NCBI GenBank assembly: GCA_011833715.1
Contig: CM022395.1
Location: 20,516,173 to 20,580,172 of the forward strand
Reading direction: 5' to 3'
DNA from: Carcinoscorpius rotundicauda
Taxonomy: Eukaryota; Arthropoda; Merostomata; Xiphosura; Limulidae
DNA: 64,000 bases
Shown here piece by piece: positions 11,053 through 23,580 of the stretch. The first letter of the stretch is position 1. Each line of letters opens with the position of its first letter. A program made the translations under genes and the position numbers. Under the pieces are notes generated by a model, which had not been told where the DNA came from, ran no database searches, and saw only the letters and a list, made by a program, of their open reading frames with translations.

Positions 11053-12902
11053 GTAAGAATATTCATTCAGTTATGCGAATTAATGTGACTGTAGTTAATT
11101 ATAAACGTATTTTTGTTTATTTTAGGGATTATATATACAACTTAACCTACTTTTAGACAAAATTACGAAATCATGTAATCTAAGCGCTTTCAAGAAATTG
11201 ACCTGCCTTCCTTCATAGGTAAAAAACAACTATCACTTGTATTTAATACCAACGAATATATTAAGTTTGTCTGCTCACGTAGCACAGAATAATCGCAAAC
11301 CTTTGCAAATTAGTAACTGAAATTCAGACAGTTGTAATCTTGGACATATGCGAATTATTAATTAACTTTTTAAGCTTTCTTCGCTTAAGTTATGTGAACA
11401 CCACCTTCATCTCTGCTGTTAAGTACAAAATTAATTGTTTTTCTAGTTTTATATAAAGGTCATTGAAGCGCTCTTACTTTATTTAAAAACTGAAAAGTTT
11501 TTATTTTCTTTGAAAAACGGCTATTGTAAAAACATTTGAAAAACATCCCTGAGTCAGATTTTTCGCTGGTTTCTCTACCCAATGAGTTTTTTTTTCCAGT
11601 GAGACGTATCTACATTCTCAAAAATGGAATTATGATGGTGACCACTTTTTCCATTTTAACATTTACAATACCGCGTCCACCTGCTACCATCAAAGTAGAT
11701 TTATCTTAATTCCAAGGTATGGCCATATATATATATTTCACACCGTCTCAAATGTTTCCAACGTAAACAATTCCATCACTTGTCATCATGTCGTAGTTCC
11801 TTGACATGTGCTCGTTTTGGTGGCAAGTACCACGATGTCTACGAGTGTGAAATAAACCTTTATTATGTTAATTGTAATGGCTCTTAGCGAACCTATGAAG
11901 TGGTTAAAGAAAAAGTACAGCATTTAAAAACGATTCAAAACATTTACATACCCTGACGCTCGAAAGTTGCGTTACACCATTTCACCTCAGACGCAAGTTG
12001 CTGCACTTCGTTACACTACTACATTGGTAGTACAGATGTATCTCTCCCTACCTCCGAAAGGTTCATTTTCAAACTTTATGAAAAGTCTTGACCTCTATGG
12101 TTAAGAAAGTTGATTTAATCAACGCTGAAACCCACCTCTTCCCTAGAATTCATTCTAGCAAACCACAAGATACACTTCCTCTGATTCCAGTACGAGCATT
12201 TCCTCGGGTACATCACGTTTTTGGCTTACTACATACCGTTATTTATACCAGCTTTATTTATTGTTTTCATAACAATAGTGTATATACACGTATAATTCTT
12301 GAATGTTTGTTTTGGAACATGTATGCCATCTTCAGCAAGCTATATTTAACAGCGTAAAATATTAGCAATAAAGTTCTTAAAATTAAATATTTTATGAAGA
12401 GTAGTTAAAATACAGAATAAAATAAATTGAATGGCAAACAAATAAGGATGACAGAATAGAATATTCCAACAATTGTATCTGAATGTAAGGAAAGAAACAA
12501 AATAAGAGCATAAGTTAATGAAGAAAAATTATAAATAGAAGAGAACAAATTGATATTAGAGCTACAACAAGCATTAATAGTAATTATCAATACTTGCAAA
12601 CACTTCAATCTGAATATCACATACTTGCTGTATAAAAAGAAAATTTCGTCTAAAATATGTTTGAAATAGACATGTTGAACAAATTCTATTACACGAGATA
12701 ACCAATAAGGCTATGTATTAAAGTGATAATAGTTCGACCTACTACAAATACTGCAGATAATATTGTCTTTACATTTTAGTTGTACTTTTTTATAATTCAG
12801 ACATGCCGTAAATAAGAACCACTATTCGTTAAGTTACTAATGCGTGGGTTACGTGAAAATAAATTGGGAAATAAACGTATGAAGATTAAAAAATGTACGC
12901 TT

Positions 12903-13195
12903 AATGGCTACTTTTTATTAGGTACACCCGCTCTTTCACACAACCAACCAAACAGCAAATCATGTGGCTGAAAATCAACATATAAAGCATGCAGACATCG
13001 GGAAAAGTTCAGTTGTTCTTCGACCAAACATTACAATGTGAAAGATGTGTGATATAATTGATTTTGACCGTGGAATGATTATTTCCGCCAGACATGGTGG
13101 TTACAGCATCTCAAATTGCTGACTTCCTGGGATTTTTACGAACTCGTAAAGGGATCCTACCCGGTACTAGATAGGTGTTTAGTAAAGTGGCCACT
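12903..13195 (+). mobile_element. Tc1-type MITE retaining part of a transposase gene
   Basis: Left end tggctactttttattaggta cacc and right end taggtgtttagtaaagtggc cact are inverted copies of each other, about 24 bp long. Inside, a frame near 13060-13140 reads FDRGMIISARHGGYSIS and, in a shifted frame, DFLGF. These are words of the N-terminal helix-turn-helix region of Tc1-like transposases. It is therefore an internally deleted derivative, about 290 bp, and non-autonomous. Confidence 0.7.
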
Positions 13196-14257
13196 GAATG
13201 TCATTAACTTTGTACGTAAACAGAAATCGATTTAAGAACCAAATTATGAAAAATGAAGCCAGGAATAATTCTAGATATATACCAAGTGAAACATTCGCTT
13301 ATTATTGGTATTTTGTTGTAACGGGTAGTATCAGCAAATTTTATACAAGACTACTTCAGTTAAATCAGTAATAATGAAACTGCTGATAAATGAAACGGAA
13401 ATTGATTGGACAATATCGACTCTAGTTTCGAAGAAGCTTTATATCTTTTGTCTTTCTGTGGTTGTAGGCGTTGTTACTAAGCCGCCGGAAAACTAACTTA
13501 ATTACTCGGTTAATGTGTTAGTTGAACGTCTTTACCCATGAGGACGAAGCCACGCCCCCTCCCCCTTAATAGCTAATTAAAAGTATTCGAATCTCTTTTT
13601 ATCCTTATGATGAAAAGTAATTTATATGCTATGATCACATCTTGTTATCGTAATCATTCAATCGCTTCAAATCCTAATAACGATGCGAGGTACTATTTAC
13701 GGGTGTATGCTACTCAAAGTCCCTTTTATATAACTCCCTTTTGCCGGTAACTATGTTTTAAACAGTGTAACCTCCAACCAATGCTACTGGTTGTTCTTTC
13801 TTAAGTTAATCGGAATTTTAATATTGTTTTCGTTCTTTTATAAATAATTAAATTTTCTGGTAAGTTTTTATGGGCTGTATTTACGGAAATTCTTCTCGTA
13901 TTTAAATACATCTGGAAACGTAAGTTTGGTAGATTCCAGTTCCAAACGAATCCACTCTTTACGATGACCAGAATGTTTAGAAACGGTAAAAATGTTTTTC
14001 ACAACGAATTTAATATTCCCATGCCGTTTATTTAAATAATCCAGAAAATTGGTCACCCGTTCTTCATTCTCGTATGTAGTAAGTGTATTATACGAATATA
14101 TTTTGTATACTAATTATTTAAATTGTTTTGGACATTGTTGTAACTGGTATTTTTTCCCATGGTTATACTTAAACGCATTATCGATCTCATTGGCTTCATC
14201 TATCTGATGTACCTTTCTGTAAAACAAATGTGATCATTTTGATAAATCTCTCGGTTT

Positions 14258-14515
14258 GAATTTCGCGCCATGGTTCACGAGGGCTATCTGTGCTAGTTAT
14301 CTAATTTAACAGTGAGAGACGACAGGGAAAGCAGCTAGTCATCATCATCCACTACCATTTATTGGGCTACTCTTTTACGAACGAATAGCGGGACTGATTA
14401 AAACATTACAACGCCCCCACAGCTGAAAAGGTGAGCAATTTTTGTGGAACTGAAATTAGATTTCACGACCTTCATATTGCGAGTCGATTACCCTAACCGC
14501 CTGGTATGCCCGACT
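14258..14515 (-). mobile_element. tRNA-derived SINE, family A, near full length
   Basis: Minus-strand copy. The tail is at the left (gaatttcgcgccatggttca), then the rc body with ctactcttttacgaacgaat. The head is at the right (cctggtatgcccg) with a diverged B box. Confidence 0.8.
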
Positions 14516-14989
14516 ATTTCATCTCTAAGTGAACCATCAAACTACCCTCATTTATGCAAATCAAGTTTACACAACTCAATAGTTTCATCCAATGGTATGC
14601 TTAATTTTAAATTTTGCTTCACTTTTTACTATTTTTTCATCATGATCAAGATCTAAATTTACCAATAAACTCGAAACTTTGTAAGGTACGCTCGTTACAT
14701 ACGAGTTTCTTTACACCATTTCTGAAGAATTTGTAGTTTTGCCTAATTTTCTAATTGATAGTTCCGACACATCCGGTAGATCTCATTGGACCATTTTATC
14801 TTATGTAGTTTCTGTACTTCTTACAGAATACCAGCTAGCGAATCCGTTCATTTTATTTCTTTGTATAATTGTTTATTTAGAATATTCTTTCTTTGTAGCT
14901 TTAATAAATATCTACTGTAACAGGTTTACTGTTGTAAATCTATTTTAGGGCTTATGTTTGTTCAGTGTAGTTTTATCTTTTCCCTATGA

Positions 14990-15392
14990 CGTATTATTGG
15001 CTGTGTATTGCGCATGTCCCACCTCTTCTCGAAATTTATAGAAGGTTCTTGAGTGTAAGAATCAACAATACCTTGTTTTGAGGAAACGCTGGTGTGCTCG
15101 ATCATTGTTGAATGTTCGCGAGTCTCGCGTGATATATAAATCGACGTGTAGAGACAAGTGATAATATTTGTCAGTTACAGTCAGTATGTAAAAGGCCTTG
15201 GAAGCTATAATTGTAGATGATGCCTATTAATCGAAAAACTACAACATTAGAGCAGGAACGTTCATAGATTTCGAACGTTACAATTTTGCTTCAGCGAATT
15301 ATTTCAACGTTAGTATTCGTACAAGATATTAAATATCTTTATCAGTAGAAGTCGGCTAATAAGCGGTGTTAAACCAGTCGATTTGGTTTCGT
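14990..15392 (+). repeat. Dispersed repeat with heat shock elements and TATA box (copy 1)
   Basis: Alternating GAA/TTC units occur at 15025-15052 (cttctcgaaatttatagaag, then gttcttgag) and at 15108-15122 (ttgaatgttcgcgag). A TATA box (gatatataaa) follows at 15131. The downstream part (atgcctattaatcgaaaaac, tagatttcgaacgttacaa) aligns with 42246-42320 (acgcctattaataggaaaac, tagatttcgaacattacaa). The two copies thus share both promoter and leader. No ORF follows. A truncated SINE abuts its right end. Confidence 0.6.
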
Positions 15393-15450
15393 TTGAATTT
15401 CGCGTAAAGCTATACGAGGGCTATCTTCGCTAGCCGTCCCTAATTTAGCG
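15393..15450 (-). mobile_element. tRNA-derived SINE, family A, 3' end only
   Basis: Only the tail-proximal 58 bp remain (gaatttcgcgtaaagctata, ctagccgtccctaatttagc). This is consistent with 5' truncation during retrotransposition. Confidence 0.75.
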
Positions 15451-15974
15451 AAAATAGCGAATTATGCATTCTGTTAATCAGTCTTTGATAATTTTGCCAT
15501 TTCATTGAAAATATTAATAAATGCTTAACCTGGCTAAGTAAAAGTCAACATGTATCAAACCAGTTTAATGTTGGAATAGGAAAATGATGGAGCAAATTAG
15601 TTGTAATGAACGGTCTAATTTGTGAAAAACCGTTCAAATGTCCACAAAAAGTAAAAACGCTCATTTTTGTAGTAAGTTTTCAGGTTGTTGTTTTTCAGTA
15701 TTGAGATAAAGGTGTTTTAATTGTTCACATTTAATGATCCATGTAAAATTACCATGGAACTGTATTAAGCAAAATGGTTGATTATTGTCAGAAGCTTTAG
15801 GAAATTTCAGAAAGATGGATTTTTTTTTCTTATCTCTCATTACTTGTCTAGTACTTTTTATGCCAAATATTAAGCCAAGATGACTATTTAATCCAACTTG
15901 CCAACGTTCTTAAAAAGGATAATTGGAAGACAGAATGACTACTAAACGATAAACTAGTTGCTTATAGTATTCCG

Positions 15975-16080
15975 ATAGGTCAACGGTAAGTTACTGACTT
16001 AAAACGCTTAAATTCTCGATTCGGTTCTTTGCCGTGGCCAGAGTGCTGTATCCCAGTGAGTACCTTTGCATTAAGGTAAC
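15975..16080 (+). mobile_element. tRNA-derived SINE, family B, diverged
   Basis: Recognised from gtcaacggtaagttactgac, ttctcgattcggttctttgc, and the body cagagtgctgtatcccagtg. It is older than the 10519 copy. Confidence 0.5.
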
Positions 16081-16839
16081 AACTAATGGCTGATTGCGAA
16101 ATATAAAATAGCTATGCATGAATGCAAAGCTAGAGTACGGAAACGAATAATATTTTTACAATGGACTTCAGACGAGTCAAGCGGTCCAGAAATGTCAAAA
16201 CTAAAGTGCACTTATTCTCTGCTCTACTCCCATGTTCGTTGATATCGTGAGCAAAAATGTCTATTTCGGAATTCCAAAGCTTCATGTTTTGGAAATGCCG
16301 AATATAAACCAACATCGTATCATAAAATCTGGTTCTTGAAATCTTTGTTAAATATTGTTTTCTATTTGTTATTTTCATTTTCTCATACATGCCTCATTCA
16401 TTTTAGTTGACCCTATCCTCGATCGTGTCTTCTTTCTGACTTTCCATTTCTGTTTTCAAGAGTTTAAAATAGCTAGTATTTTCAAATTTAATTTCCTCTC
16501 TTTAAAGGATAACTGGAGTATAATTTGATAAAGATAGCGTTCCGTATTAATTGACAGTTTAAACTTTCTAACAACAAACGAGGGAATCTTCAACAGCTGC
16601 GGACTTGAAATTCGTTTAGGAAGGATTGGAGTAAATTAATGCGAGACATTTTTTATTAACTGCTAGCCGTAGTTCCCTCCCGTTGAACGAATGAAATAAA
16701 AATTCATTTGTAACAAAGCATGGGAAATTGCAATTGTTTTTGTTTTTTTTATAACATAAACAATAAAAGTGCATAGAAAATACATAAGTACCAACAGTTT
16801 TCAGAAATTTTTTATCAGTACGAAATTAGATGTGGTCCA

Positions 16840-17090
16840 ACACTTACTCGTGTCCTTCCTCCTGTCATCTTGTGTCACTTTTCCAAGTTTGGTACTGATT
16901 GATAAAGAAATGTGGAAACGTGTACGGAATCAATACAAATACATATTGACATGTTTTTTGTTTTTTTACATAGCAGACTGGGGAGGTCAACTTTCACCCC
17001 TTTCATGAGCTTCTTGCCATTTTATATCAGTGCTAGGTTTCATGATGACTGATCAAGAAATGTGGAAACTTGTAAGAAATAGATTGAAAG
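16840..17090 (+). repeat. Imperfect direct repeat
   Basis: The block tactgattgataaagaaatg tggaaacgtgta (about 16892-16924) recurs as tgactgatcaagaaatgtgg aaacttgta (about 17045-17073). Similar flanking words (gtcatcttgtgtcacttttc and cttcttgccattttatatca) precede each. The period is about 150 bp. Origin unknown. Confidence 0.45.
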
Positions 17091-18164
17091 GTGCGAAAAA
17101 TACATGCGTGGGGCGCGCGTATACACAATTCGATTTTATTAATTTTCATCTTTACCAGAATTACCCTCAAGTTGTAATTCTTTCAGGTAAGGTTAGAGTG
17201 AATTAATCTAAAAGACCTAGGGCTTATTGAAATTACTGAAATATCTGATCCACCGAGACAAAAACTGTAGTTAGATCTCGTATTGGTCAAGAGATGACGA
17301 AGATACGAGTTAAGTTTCCACTAGAATGAAACGCAAACAAAATCAGGTATTTTATAAGCAGCCGCTGGTAAAAAGAAGCGCAAAATATAAAAACGCTCTC
17401 TTTATGTAACTACTGCATATATTTCAATATAAATTATAAAAGTAGAGCTTTCAAGACATAATTATAAACTTGTACACAAAGCTGCTGCCACTGCTTACTG
17501 CTTTTCTACAAATCCACAAACTTGTAACGAAAAGTCATTCCTTTTAATAGTTAAAAGGTGCAATAATTTAAAAATGCGAGTTATGAACAAGTTATCCATG
17601 GGAGTGACAAATACTAGCTTAGTCTTAAAAACTGACAAAAGTATCTGAATGTATGTTTCCTATTGCACAAACAAATAAAGATTGCATCATACTAACAGGA
17701 TGTTTTTCCTTTTAAAAAAAAAAACTTTTCTAAACCCATTGTTTAGAATTATGCTAAATTACATGCATGACTGAATCTTTAATAAAGATTCAATTCTCGA
17801 GTCTGGGACGACAAGTATAAAACTTTTGAATATTGAGTGAAACTTGTAAATGTATCGAAAAGAGAAAACGGATTACTATCATCACGGCTGATAATCGTCA
17901 GTTATACCTAAAACGAAGGTAATAAAGAAACATTTCAAGTTAAGGTAGTATATTTTAATACTTTATCAAACTTAATATTTTATCAGAATGAAACTGAGGC
18001 AGTTATAAATTTTAATAAAATTCTAAAATAATTATGAAATTGTTTTTTGTGTCTAAAGACGTTATTGAAAAGCGCAATGTTTTAGTACATGAATATAGCT
18101 GACGTGTGTTCTTAAATGTTATTTTATTTTTAAACTGTATAAACTTTGTGCCTTTGTTCTTCAA

Positions 18165-18290
18165 CTGCTCACTTGGTGGGATGGCGATAAGTCTTTGAAT
18201 ATACATTGCTAAGCTAAAACCACGGATTCGATTCCTCTCGTTGAACATAGCAGATAGCCCGATGTTACTTTGCCATAAGTTTAAAAAAAC
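18165..18290 (+). mobile_element. tRNA-derived SINE, family B variant
   Basis: Reads cacttggtgggatggcgata, cggattcgattcctctcgtt (B box), then catagcagatagcccgatgt and ttactttgccataag. The body differs from the 10519 copy, so this is a distinct subfamily. Confidence 0.6.
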
Positions 18291-18539
18291 TTTTTTAGCT
18301 TTTTTTCTATTTTCATTTTTATTATTTTAATCTTATTGAAATGTATATTTCAATACCTTCAATTCTGCCCTAATAATTGCTATTTATTTTGTTTTTTGTA
18401 ATCCTAAGGGTGTTTTCAAGTACACATTCATTATAAGAACTCTGAAAGGATAGCTTTGTATTGTATGTATGACTAGTTACTTGGAATATCAAGGATAGTC
18501 AAACTTTCTAATCTATTCTTTTCTGCCTCTTATTTGCAG

Positions 18540-18602
18540 TGTGTGAAATCAAAAATGCTGAAAACGTTATCATTTTGGACATAAAAGAGAGTTTAGGTGA
18601 CC
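18540..18602 (+). CDS. PCDH15: Cadherin gene: first exon of EC1
   Basis: A 63-bp exon between acceptor cttatttgcag and donor gacc|gtaagt (GT at 18603), entering and leaving in phase 1. With the first base supplied by the previous exon it encodes VCEIKNAENVIILDIKESLG D. This aligns with the beginning of protocadherin-15 EC1, where a Cys is followed by a beta strand and an acidic D-I-x-E-S segment. The Cys (residue 29 of the assembled chain) is the expected partner of Cys109, giving the EC1 disulfide known for this family. The exon is short, so on its own it would be weak. Phase continuity on both sides and the Cys position support it. Confidence 0.75.
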
Positions 18603-19129
18603 GTAAGTATTGAAGTGATGTTATAGCTAACAAATATTTATGGTGCTATTAGAGTTATTATGCAAAGTTTTGTATACATCAATAGTGTGAAAAGTTGGTT
18701 AAAAACATTGTGAATGAGACTTGATAAACTTTCCATATAATAATTCTCTTTGTAGACCATCAAACATTTACATGGATAAATAAATTGTTTTGATAGTTTA
18801 TTGTTACTAGACTTAGTTAATAAATATAAGGATAATTTTTTTTTATTATTTAAACTACGGAAGCCTGAATTGTCTTTGGGTGATCTTGATGCTAGTAACG
18901 TATCCACGTAATGTTAGGACAAAATAGTTACTGTAGCAGTCAGTCGGTTCAAGTGATGCTATAGAATTTTTTGGCTAATTCTGCTTGTACAACATGGGAC
19001 TGCAGTTCTAATAACAAACCTTAAATATGGTAAGCAGACTGGGCCAAAGAGCAACGTACTACAGGTATGCATATTGGTGAGGTTTTGCTACTTTTTGAAT
19101 TGTCAGATTTGTATAGGGTATCAATTCTT

Positions 19130-19460
19130 TACAATACAAGTCTTGTAACTTGTTAGCAATAAATTTTGACAATACAGACAACACATAATCCACTTGTTTT
19201 AAAATAATGTAAGTTAAATGTATGAACAGACATTCGTTTTACTGTTTGTTATCGCAGTTGTATCCAGACTTTAAAATAACTTTTTTTTCGCCAGCCCACA
19301 TAGGCGAATACAGTTATTTTAGAACACCCTCTGACAAATTATTATCGTTTACTCTTATTACAATACAATCAGTTATAAGTTAACTTGTGTTACCGTGTGG
19401 ACTATCACAGTTCTATCCAAAGCTTTAATTCTTTTACGTCAAAACTCAAAACGAATTATT
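19130..19460 (+). repeat. Dispersed repeat of unknown class (copy 1)
   Basis: Shares aatccacttgtttt, gtaagttaaatgtatgaaca and the following attttagaa/ttgacaa blocks with 20330-20640. The third copy is at 27860-28060. No coding sequence or terminal repeats seen. Confidence 0.4.
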
Positions 19461-20329
19461 CTTCTATACTGTGTTATTATAATAGTCTACAATTATTACA
19501 CTTTAACAGATTGTCGCAATGTACACTTTATGGTTAAACTCGCAATCACCCAGTTTAACTTTACCTTCACAATATATTCAATTGATATTAGTACTATTGA
19601 TAGTTATATACGTGGAGTAATGAGTGTAATCATTTAACAGCCTCAAATGTAGGGGGAAATTAGGAACTGCTTGCAGAGGTGATAGAAAATTTACTGTTTA
19701 ACAACGTGTCAAATATATTATGAACCTTTTAATAGTTCGCCTTCATTTTGTATAGAAGGATGAATACATTTAAATTAAAGCAATTTTGAATATATAAATC
19801 GGCAAGGCATACCACAACTGGTGGTGGGGGAATGGCACGTTGAAATTAGTTGGCTTTTTATAAGTGGTATGATGCCAGTAAACATTTATCAGTATTTGGA
19901 AAGTAGTTTTATAACAAAATATTCGTGCACTTAGATCAATAAAGATGTATTCAAGTTGGAGATTTAAATTTTCAAACCAGGATAAAACCCTTGTACTAAG
20001 TGGCGGCGGGAAACAAGGGAATATGGATTAACTTGTGGTACTCGAACCAGCTTAAAGGTCTTTTTAATACGTTCAACTACAACTGAGGTAAGCAAAGTAG
20101 GCATTATGTAACGGGTGAAAATACGTGAATATAAGTCAGTGGCCAATTTCCATTATTAAACGTTTTAAATACTCGTGGGAAACTAGACAGTTGCTACATG
20201 TAACAAACATAACAAGTAAGTTTGGTTCTAATCTAATAGATAATTTGGCCTTTCTCAGAAACTAGTTTTTGTGGTGTATATAACATACGTATTCTGGTGT
20301 GTTCGGCTAAGGATTTTTTTACGCTAGTT

Positions 20330-20640
20330 TTCTTTAACTTGTTGGCGGTACATTCGAGAATAAACGAACAGCATGCAGTCCACTTGTTTAAATACGTATT
20401 TCAAAAACAAGTTAAATATGTGTACGAAAAGTCTTAGTACAGAGATCTTAGTTAAATCTAAAACACTACAGTTCTTTTCTTGTCAAAAGCTCACTTAGGC
20501 CAATTCACTGGTTTAGAATTCAGTTGACAAGTCAGACTACTTTACTCTATTTTTATCAGAAGAGGTACGTAAGTTACCGTACTTGTATTCTGAACTCCCA
20601 CTAAATCCTCCGTTTTTTATTTCAAATAATCGTCTGCCTT
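20330..20640 (+). repeat. Dispersed repeat of unknown class (copy 2)
   Basis: Shares cagtccacttgtttaaatac with copy 1. Shares ttaggccaattcactggttt and aattcagttgacaagtcaga with copy 3 (ttaggccaattcatttgctt, aattcagttgacaagtcaaa). Confidence 0.5.
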
Positions 20641-20867
20641 TTGTCAAAATTTACACAGTTGGGTTCTAATTAGTTTAGAACTTTTTGATAAGACACATTA
20701 TTTTCCTTATCTTTTTCAAACTGTTAATCCCACTTTAACATATCAACCATTTGGCCATTCCCTCCCCTGCAGTAAACATTATTTTTTAACTTTTCTTTCA
20801 TGTGACTTTACCTCTTTCCACTCGTCTGTTTACAGCTCTTTGTATTTAGGCATTCTTGAAATCTTCA

Positions 20868-22496
20868 TAGCCTCAATCGTGTACAGAAGTGGACTCTTGC
20901 GAATGGCTTTAATTTCTCTCTTTCCAAAACTGTATACCTCTTCGACGAGGTATTCACCCTGATCCTGAACTTCATATCGGTGAAGTTTTGCTGCCAGTGG
21001 TCCCGGAGACAAAGTTCTTGGGGCTTATCTTTGATTGTAAACTGACCTTTATACCACACTTAAAGCAGCTTCGAGTCAAATGCACAAGAGCACTGAACAT
21101 CCTTCGTGTCCTCTCTTCTACCAGTTGGGGGGCAGATCGCCGTTCAATGTTGAAGATATATTGTGCTCTTATTAGATCAAAACTCGACTATGGATCAATG
21201 GTCTATGGCTCAGCCAGACCCTCGGCCTTAAAGATACTGGACCCCATTCATCACCAAGGACTTCGACTCTGCACTGGAGCTTTCCGTACCTCTCCAGTTC
21301 AAGGCATATACATTGAATCTCATGAACCTCCACTACACCTTCGCCGTTTGCAACTATCTTTACAATATACTTCAAAACGTCGTTCCTTACCAAAGCATCC
21401 CACTTGGGAATGTTTTCCTTCCTCGGTGGGCAGTACTTTTTCAGAACAGACGATCTGTCATTGCTCCGTTTGGCCTTCGCATCCGGGCGCAATTGGATGA
21501 ATTGGGTCTGTCCTTGGATAACATTGCAGATTCCACAGGTCGACGCATCCCACCATGGCTTATTACAGCCCCCAAGTGTGACCTTTCTTTCAATCACCTA
21601 AAAAAGGCGGATACTCCAGACTGGAAGTACCGTCTTTTATTTAATGAATCTTTCAAACAATCATTCAGTTCCTATTTATACAGATGGTTCCAAATCAGGT
21701 AATTCAGTGGGCCCTGCTATGGTTTGGGTCAGTAGTTGCACACAGAATCCCCTCTACAGCTTCTGTGTTCACTGCTGAACTGTATGCCATATCTCTTGCC
21801 CTTGATCATATCGCAGCTGAGCAGTACTCCAAGTGCACTATTTATACTGACTCGCTTAGTTCTATACTTGCCTTGGAATCACTTCACATTAGCTCACATC
21901 CTATTCTCACAGATATTCGAAACCGACTGGCCCATTTCTCATTAGCAGCTACTTCAATTCAGTTTTTCTGGATACCAGGCCATGTTGGTATTCATGGGAA
22001 CGAGCTTGTAGACATGGCAGCTAAATATGTATGTCTCAGCTCCATCACCCCTATGCCTATTCCGTACATGGACTATGGTGTTGTCTTCAAAGCTCGGCTC
22101 CGTGCCAGTTGGCAGTCCACTTGGAGTGAGCAACGCGACAATAAACTTTTTCAAATTAAACCCAAAATTGGAGTTTGGCCATCTAGCTTCCGTAAAGTTC
22201 GGAGGGAAGAAGTTGTTCTCACTAGGCTACGCATTGGTCACAGTTTTTTAACTCATCATTTTCTTTTATCTGGAACTGATGCACCAACGTGTAGTTTGTG
22301 TAACACTCAAATCACTATCAGCCATGTTTTACTTTCTTGCCATCGTTACAATTCTCAACGACGGCAATACTTTAAACATATTTTTTCCCAGCGTCAGTCT
22401 GTAACATTGGACAGAGTTATTTGTGATGGTGACTCTGTCCACCTTAATAACGTTTTTAATTTTTTAATAGCCATTAATTTTTTTAATCTCATTTAA
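20868..22496 (+). pseudogene. RT (partial) and RNase H polyprotein of the I-group element
   Basis: Read in order, with shifts between frames: WTLANGFNFSLSKT and HIGEVLLPVVPETKFLGLIF D (RT thumb-proximal block, 20880-21040), then KLDYGSMVYGSA (about 21177-21215) and LHHQGLRL-type sequence. The 21313-21690 segment contains RWAVLFQNRRS. RNase H follows, with FTAELYAISLALDH (21764 onward), YTDSLSSILALES and WIPGHVGIHGNELVDMAAK. These supply the acidic catalytic residues E, D and D. The first acidic residue lies in TDGS-like sequence at about 21680, in the frame before the shift. A terminal Cys-His motif CSLCNTQITISHVLLSCHRY precedes the stop at 22496. At least two frameshifts (near 21310-21410 and 21680) make it non-functional. 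The 270-codon RNase H ORF from 21684 is the longest intact piece. Confidence 0.85.
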
Positions 22497-22599
22497 GTGT
22501 GGTATGTTTATTTATTACACCTTTTCAATTGTGGCTCCTTTTTAAAGTTTTATTTTCTCTCATTCAATGTGACATTAAACAATGGCCAGAACATTAAAT

Positions 22600-23580
22600 A
22601 ACTCAACACCAGGACTGGAAAGGCCAACTTCAGGTGACTAACGCTTCTGTTTGAACTGTCTGTTTGAACTACTCGTTAGTCTTCCTGGCGAGTTACTATT
22701 ATACTTTCGCTGCATATCATTTCGCACTTTTACAACCTTTTTGTACTGGCCATATTGACTCATAACCCGGAACCAGGACGGAAAGACCAACTTCAGGTGG
22801 CTGACGGTGGTTTATGTACTATCTGTTAGTCTTCCTGGCGGGTAATGATCATTCCCATTCTGCTACAGGTTGTCCTTTACAACTTTGTTGACTGGATGTC
22901 GTCGTTGATTTTTGCACAATTTCCTGTTTTAATTGCCATTTTGCTTTTATCTTCAATTACCTTTACACATTTTACTCCATTTACTTGACTTTTATCTTTT
23001 TACTGGACATTTAGCTACTCTTTATTACGATTTTGCTGAGTGTCTTTTAAAACTTTTCCATTACATTTTGATAATAGCTACTATGACATGTAACCCGGAA
23101 CCAGGACTGGAAAGGCCAACTTCAGGTGACTGACGGTGGTTCTTAAACTTATTCGTTAGTCTTCCTGGCGGGTTATGATCATTATTATTATGCTATGAGT
23201 AAATAGTTTATAACTTTGAAGATTAAATGTCACCATTGGTTTTTACACCATTTTCTGTTTTAATTGCTGTTTTGTTATTACCTTCATTTTCTTTTACAAA
23301 TTTTACTCCATTTACGTGACTTTTCTCTTTTTACTGAACATTTGGCTACTCATTGTTGTGATTTTACTGTGTGTCTTATAATACTTCTATTCTTTTACAT
23401 TTTGATACTGGTTGCTATGACACATAACCCAGAACCAGGACTGGAAAGACCAACTTCAGGTGACTGACGGTGGGTCTTGTACCTGCCTGTTAGTCTTCTT
23501 GGCGGGTTATGATTATACCTTTTTGATAGAGTAAATACCTTGCAACTTTTTACACTTTGCCTTCTATCTTAACCTTGTAG
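22600..23580 (+). repeat. Tandem ~330-bp repeats in the 3' region of the I-group element
   Basis: The block ccaggactggaaaggccaac ttcaggtga, followed by gttagtcttcctggcggg, occurs four times, starting near 22611, 22771, 23101 and 23436. The last three spacings are about 330-335 bp. The first unit is shortened to about 160 bp. The repeats lie between the RNase H stop and the (ATCA)n tail, so they belong to the element. Confidence 0.8.

Larger units (their letters stand above)
11053..18539 (+). other. Cadherin gene intron (7.5 kb)
   Basis: It contains a Tc1-type MITE (12903-13195), family A SINEs (14258, 15393), family B SINEs (15975, 18165), a heat-shock-promoter repeat (14990-15392) and an imperfect tandem repeat (16840-17090). 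I see nothing recognisable in 11053-12900, 13200-14250 or 17100-18160. Confidence 0.5.

Noticed and set aside
22933..23467. Two similar 66-67-codon ORFs
   Set aside because: They arise from the same frame of the tandem 3' repeat units and have low-complexity Leu/Phe content.
22600..23580. CRISPR-like array (regular repeats)
   Set aside because: Units are ~330 bp with homologous spacers in an animal genome and lie in a LINE 3' region.
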